From positions 1-6,963 of the forward strand of contig DLQN01000071.1 of the NCBI GenBank assembly GCA_002477595.1: DNA of 6,963 nucleotides, written 5' to 3'. This DNA comes from Roseivirga sp. UBA7431. Lineage in GTDB: Bacteria > Bacteroidota > Bacteroidia > Cytophagales > Cyclobacteriaceae. Each line of letters begins with the position of its first letter. The stretch's first letter is position 1. The position numbers and the translations under genes are program-made. The notes beneath the pieces were generated by a model. It made no database searches. It saw only the letters and a program-made list of their open reading frames with translations, and was not told where the DNA came from. Below, in pieces: positions 5,917 through 6,963 of the stretch.

Positions 5917-6963
5917 ATGAAAAACGCAGCGGGTTATTTGAAAGTTGGCACTCTAAGTGTTCTCCTTTTATTCTCTATCAGTGCTTGCTCTAAAAAATCT
6001 AGCGAAAGCACTACTACTGGCGCTAAATACGCGACTAAGAAAAGCAACTTAGGCTTCAAACCTTATTATGGCAAGAAATTACCAAACCCTCCCGGAATGG
6101 TATTTGTACAAGGAGGTAGAACTATTCTAGGCTCTTTTGAGCAAGATCTTTATGGCTCGAGAGACAATGTTGAAAGAACTGTTACTGTTAATTCTTTCTG
6201 GATGGACGAAACAGAAGTCACAAATAAGAACTGGAGAGAGTATGTATACTATCAGTACAACCCACAGGACCTAAGCCTTCCGAAAAACATTGAAATTGAA
6301 AACGCTAGCTCAAAGGAAAACGAAGGCGCAGCAGAGCCAATTCTTCCGTTTATTCCAGACTTAGAAGGGCCAACGCATAGCAAAAGCAACCCTAAAATGA
6401 TGCTAGACATTATACCTCATGATGAGGTTTGGACGAGTAGTTTCTCGTTTAACGATGTTTATGCCGAAAACTACTACAGCAATCCAGGTTTCAATGACTA
6501 TCCAGTTGTTGGGGTTACGTGGAGGCAAGTAGTTGATTATTCTAATTGGAGGACAGACTTCGTTAACCTGCAGCAGATATTTAAGATGGATTTCGAAGAC
6601 CTGCCATTAACCTTTCAGGAAGAATTTTTAGTTAAAAATGAAACAAGTGGAGCATTTGAATTAGGCATTGGTGGACAAGTAATTGGCGACAACAATGGTG
6701 AAAAACAAGTTATCTCCGTAGTAGACTTTGATGATTATCAGCAAGAAATTGTTGAATACATGAACGAGCCGATGAACAAAAGACTGTTTATTGAAAGGGG
6801 CATTTACTTACCAAAGTTTAGGTTACCAAATGAAGCAGAGTGGGAATATGCTGCAAAAGCAACCATTGGTACTGTCTACCTTGATGAAAACGAAGAGTAC
6901 GGACGAATCTACCCTTGGGATGGAAGAAGTACGCGTAACCCTTTCGGCAGGAAAAGAGGCGAG
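5917..6963 (+). CDS. gldJ: GldJ-like gliding/type IX secretion lipoprotein, N-terminal part
   Basis: The gene runs off the right edge after 349 codons; family members are about 550 residues, so roughly the last third is missing. The N-terminus is a lipoprotein signal: basic start, hydrophobic core, lipobox SISAC with the lipidated cysteine at 24, then SKKSS. The mature part has the SUMF1/formylglycine-generating-enzyme-like fold: PPGMVFVQGG (about 58-67), SFWMDETEVTN (about 93-103), YPVVGVTWRQVVDYSNWRTD (195-214) and RLPNEAEWEYAAKA (302-315). The 'C-SKKSS' start, the NDVYAENYYSNPGFNDYPVVGV region and 'SNWRTD.VN' fit GldJ better than its paralogue GldK. In Flavobacterium johnsoniae, GldJ is an outer-membrane lipoprotein needed for gliding and for the type IX secretion system, through stabilising GldK. 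Enzymatic activity is not expected, and the catalytic region of FGE would be beyond the window. The ATG at 5917 fits the signal peptide; it is preceded by TTAAAA, not a Shine-Dalgarno. GldK or another SUMF1-like lipoprotein remains possible. Confidence 0.8.
   Translation, partial: MKNAAGYLKVGTLSVLLLFSISACSKKSSESTTTGAKYATKKSNLGFKPYYGKKLPNPPGMVFVQGGRTILGSFEQDLYGSRDNVERTVTVNSFWMDETEVTNKNWREYVYYQYNPQDLSLPKNIEIENASSKENEGAAEPILPFIPDLEGPTHSKSNPKMMLDIIPHDEVWTSSFSFNDVYAENYYSNPGFNDYPVVGVTWRQVVDYSNWRTDFVNLQQIFKMDFEDLPLTFQEEFLVKNETSGAFELGIGGQVIGDNNGEKQVISVVDFDDYQQEIVEYMNEPMNKRLFIERGIYLPKFRLPNEAEWEYAAKATIGTVYLDENEEYGRIYPWDGRSTRNPFGRKRGE

Noticed and set aside
5917..6963. Reading the SUMF1-like protein as an active formylglycine-generating enzyme
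   Set aside because: The lipobox and the GldJ-like motifs point to a structural gliding/secretion lipoprotein, and the region that would carry catalytic cysteines is outside the window.
1..6963. Search for CRISPR arrays, tRNA/rRNA genes, insertion sequences, defence or toxin-antitoxin genes
   Set aside because: No spaced direct repeats, cloverleaf-like sequences, transposase genes or terminal inverted repeats were seen; nearly all of the window is explained by four or five known-family genes.

Overview
The window looks like a chromosomal segment of a Bacteroidota bacterium, most likely from the Cytophagales (Fulvivirga/Roseivirga-like; the genus is a guess). The clues are a gldJ-type gliding/type IX secretion lipoprotein, a Mfd of Bacteroidota type, a TAnnTTTG promoter element upstream of mfd, A-rich rather than Shine-Dalgarno-like leaders, and moderately AT-rich composition. 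No rRNA, tRNA, mobile element, CRISPR array or sign of recent horizontal transfer was seen.

Layout from left to right. (1) 1-233, minus strand: the N-terminal 77 codons of a probable heme-copper (cytochrome c) oxidase subunit III, cut by the window edge. (2) 234-365: a divergent intergenic region holding a good Bacteroidota -7 element for the next gene and several small dyads. (3) 366-3719, plus strand: full-length mfd, the transcription-repair coupling factor, with a TTG start. (4) A 30-bp convergent gap with a weak hairpin/T-run that could end the next operon. (5) 5644-3750, minus strand: a two-gene operon with a 4-bp ATGA overlap, encoding a four-helix LytS/YehU-type sensor histidine kinase and a LytTR response regulator. 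(6) 5645-5916: a 272-bp divergent intergenic region with a 10-bp perfect palindrome and a possible promoter for the last gene. (7) 5917 to the right edge, plus strand: the first 349 codons of a GldJ-like lipoprotein with a formylglycine-generating-enzyme (SUMF1)-like fold, without its C-terminus.

The genes cover housekeeping respiration, DNA repair, signalling and surface motility/secretion. The only plausible functional link is positional: the two-component operon is divergent from gldJ and shares its upstream region, so the regulator might act on gldJ as well as on itself. That is inference. The four substantially complete or long genes belong to known families, and I do not see convincing evidence of an undescribed system. 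The findings below are modest leads.
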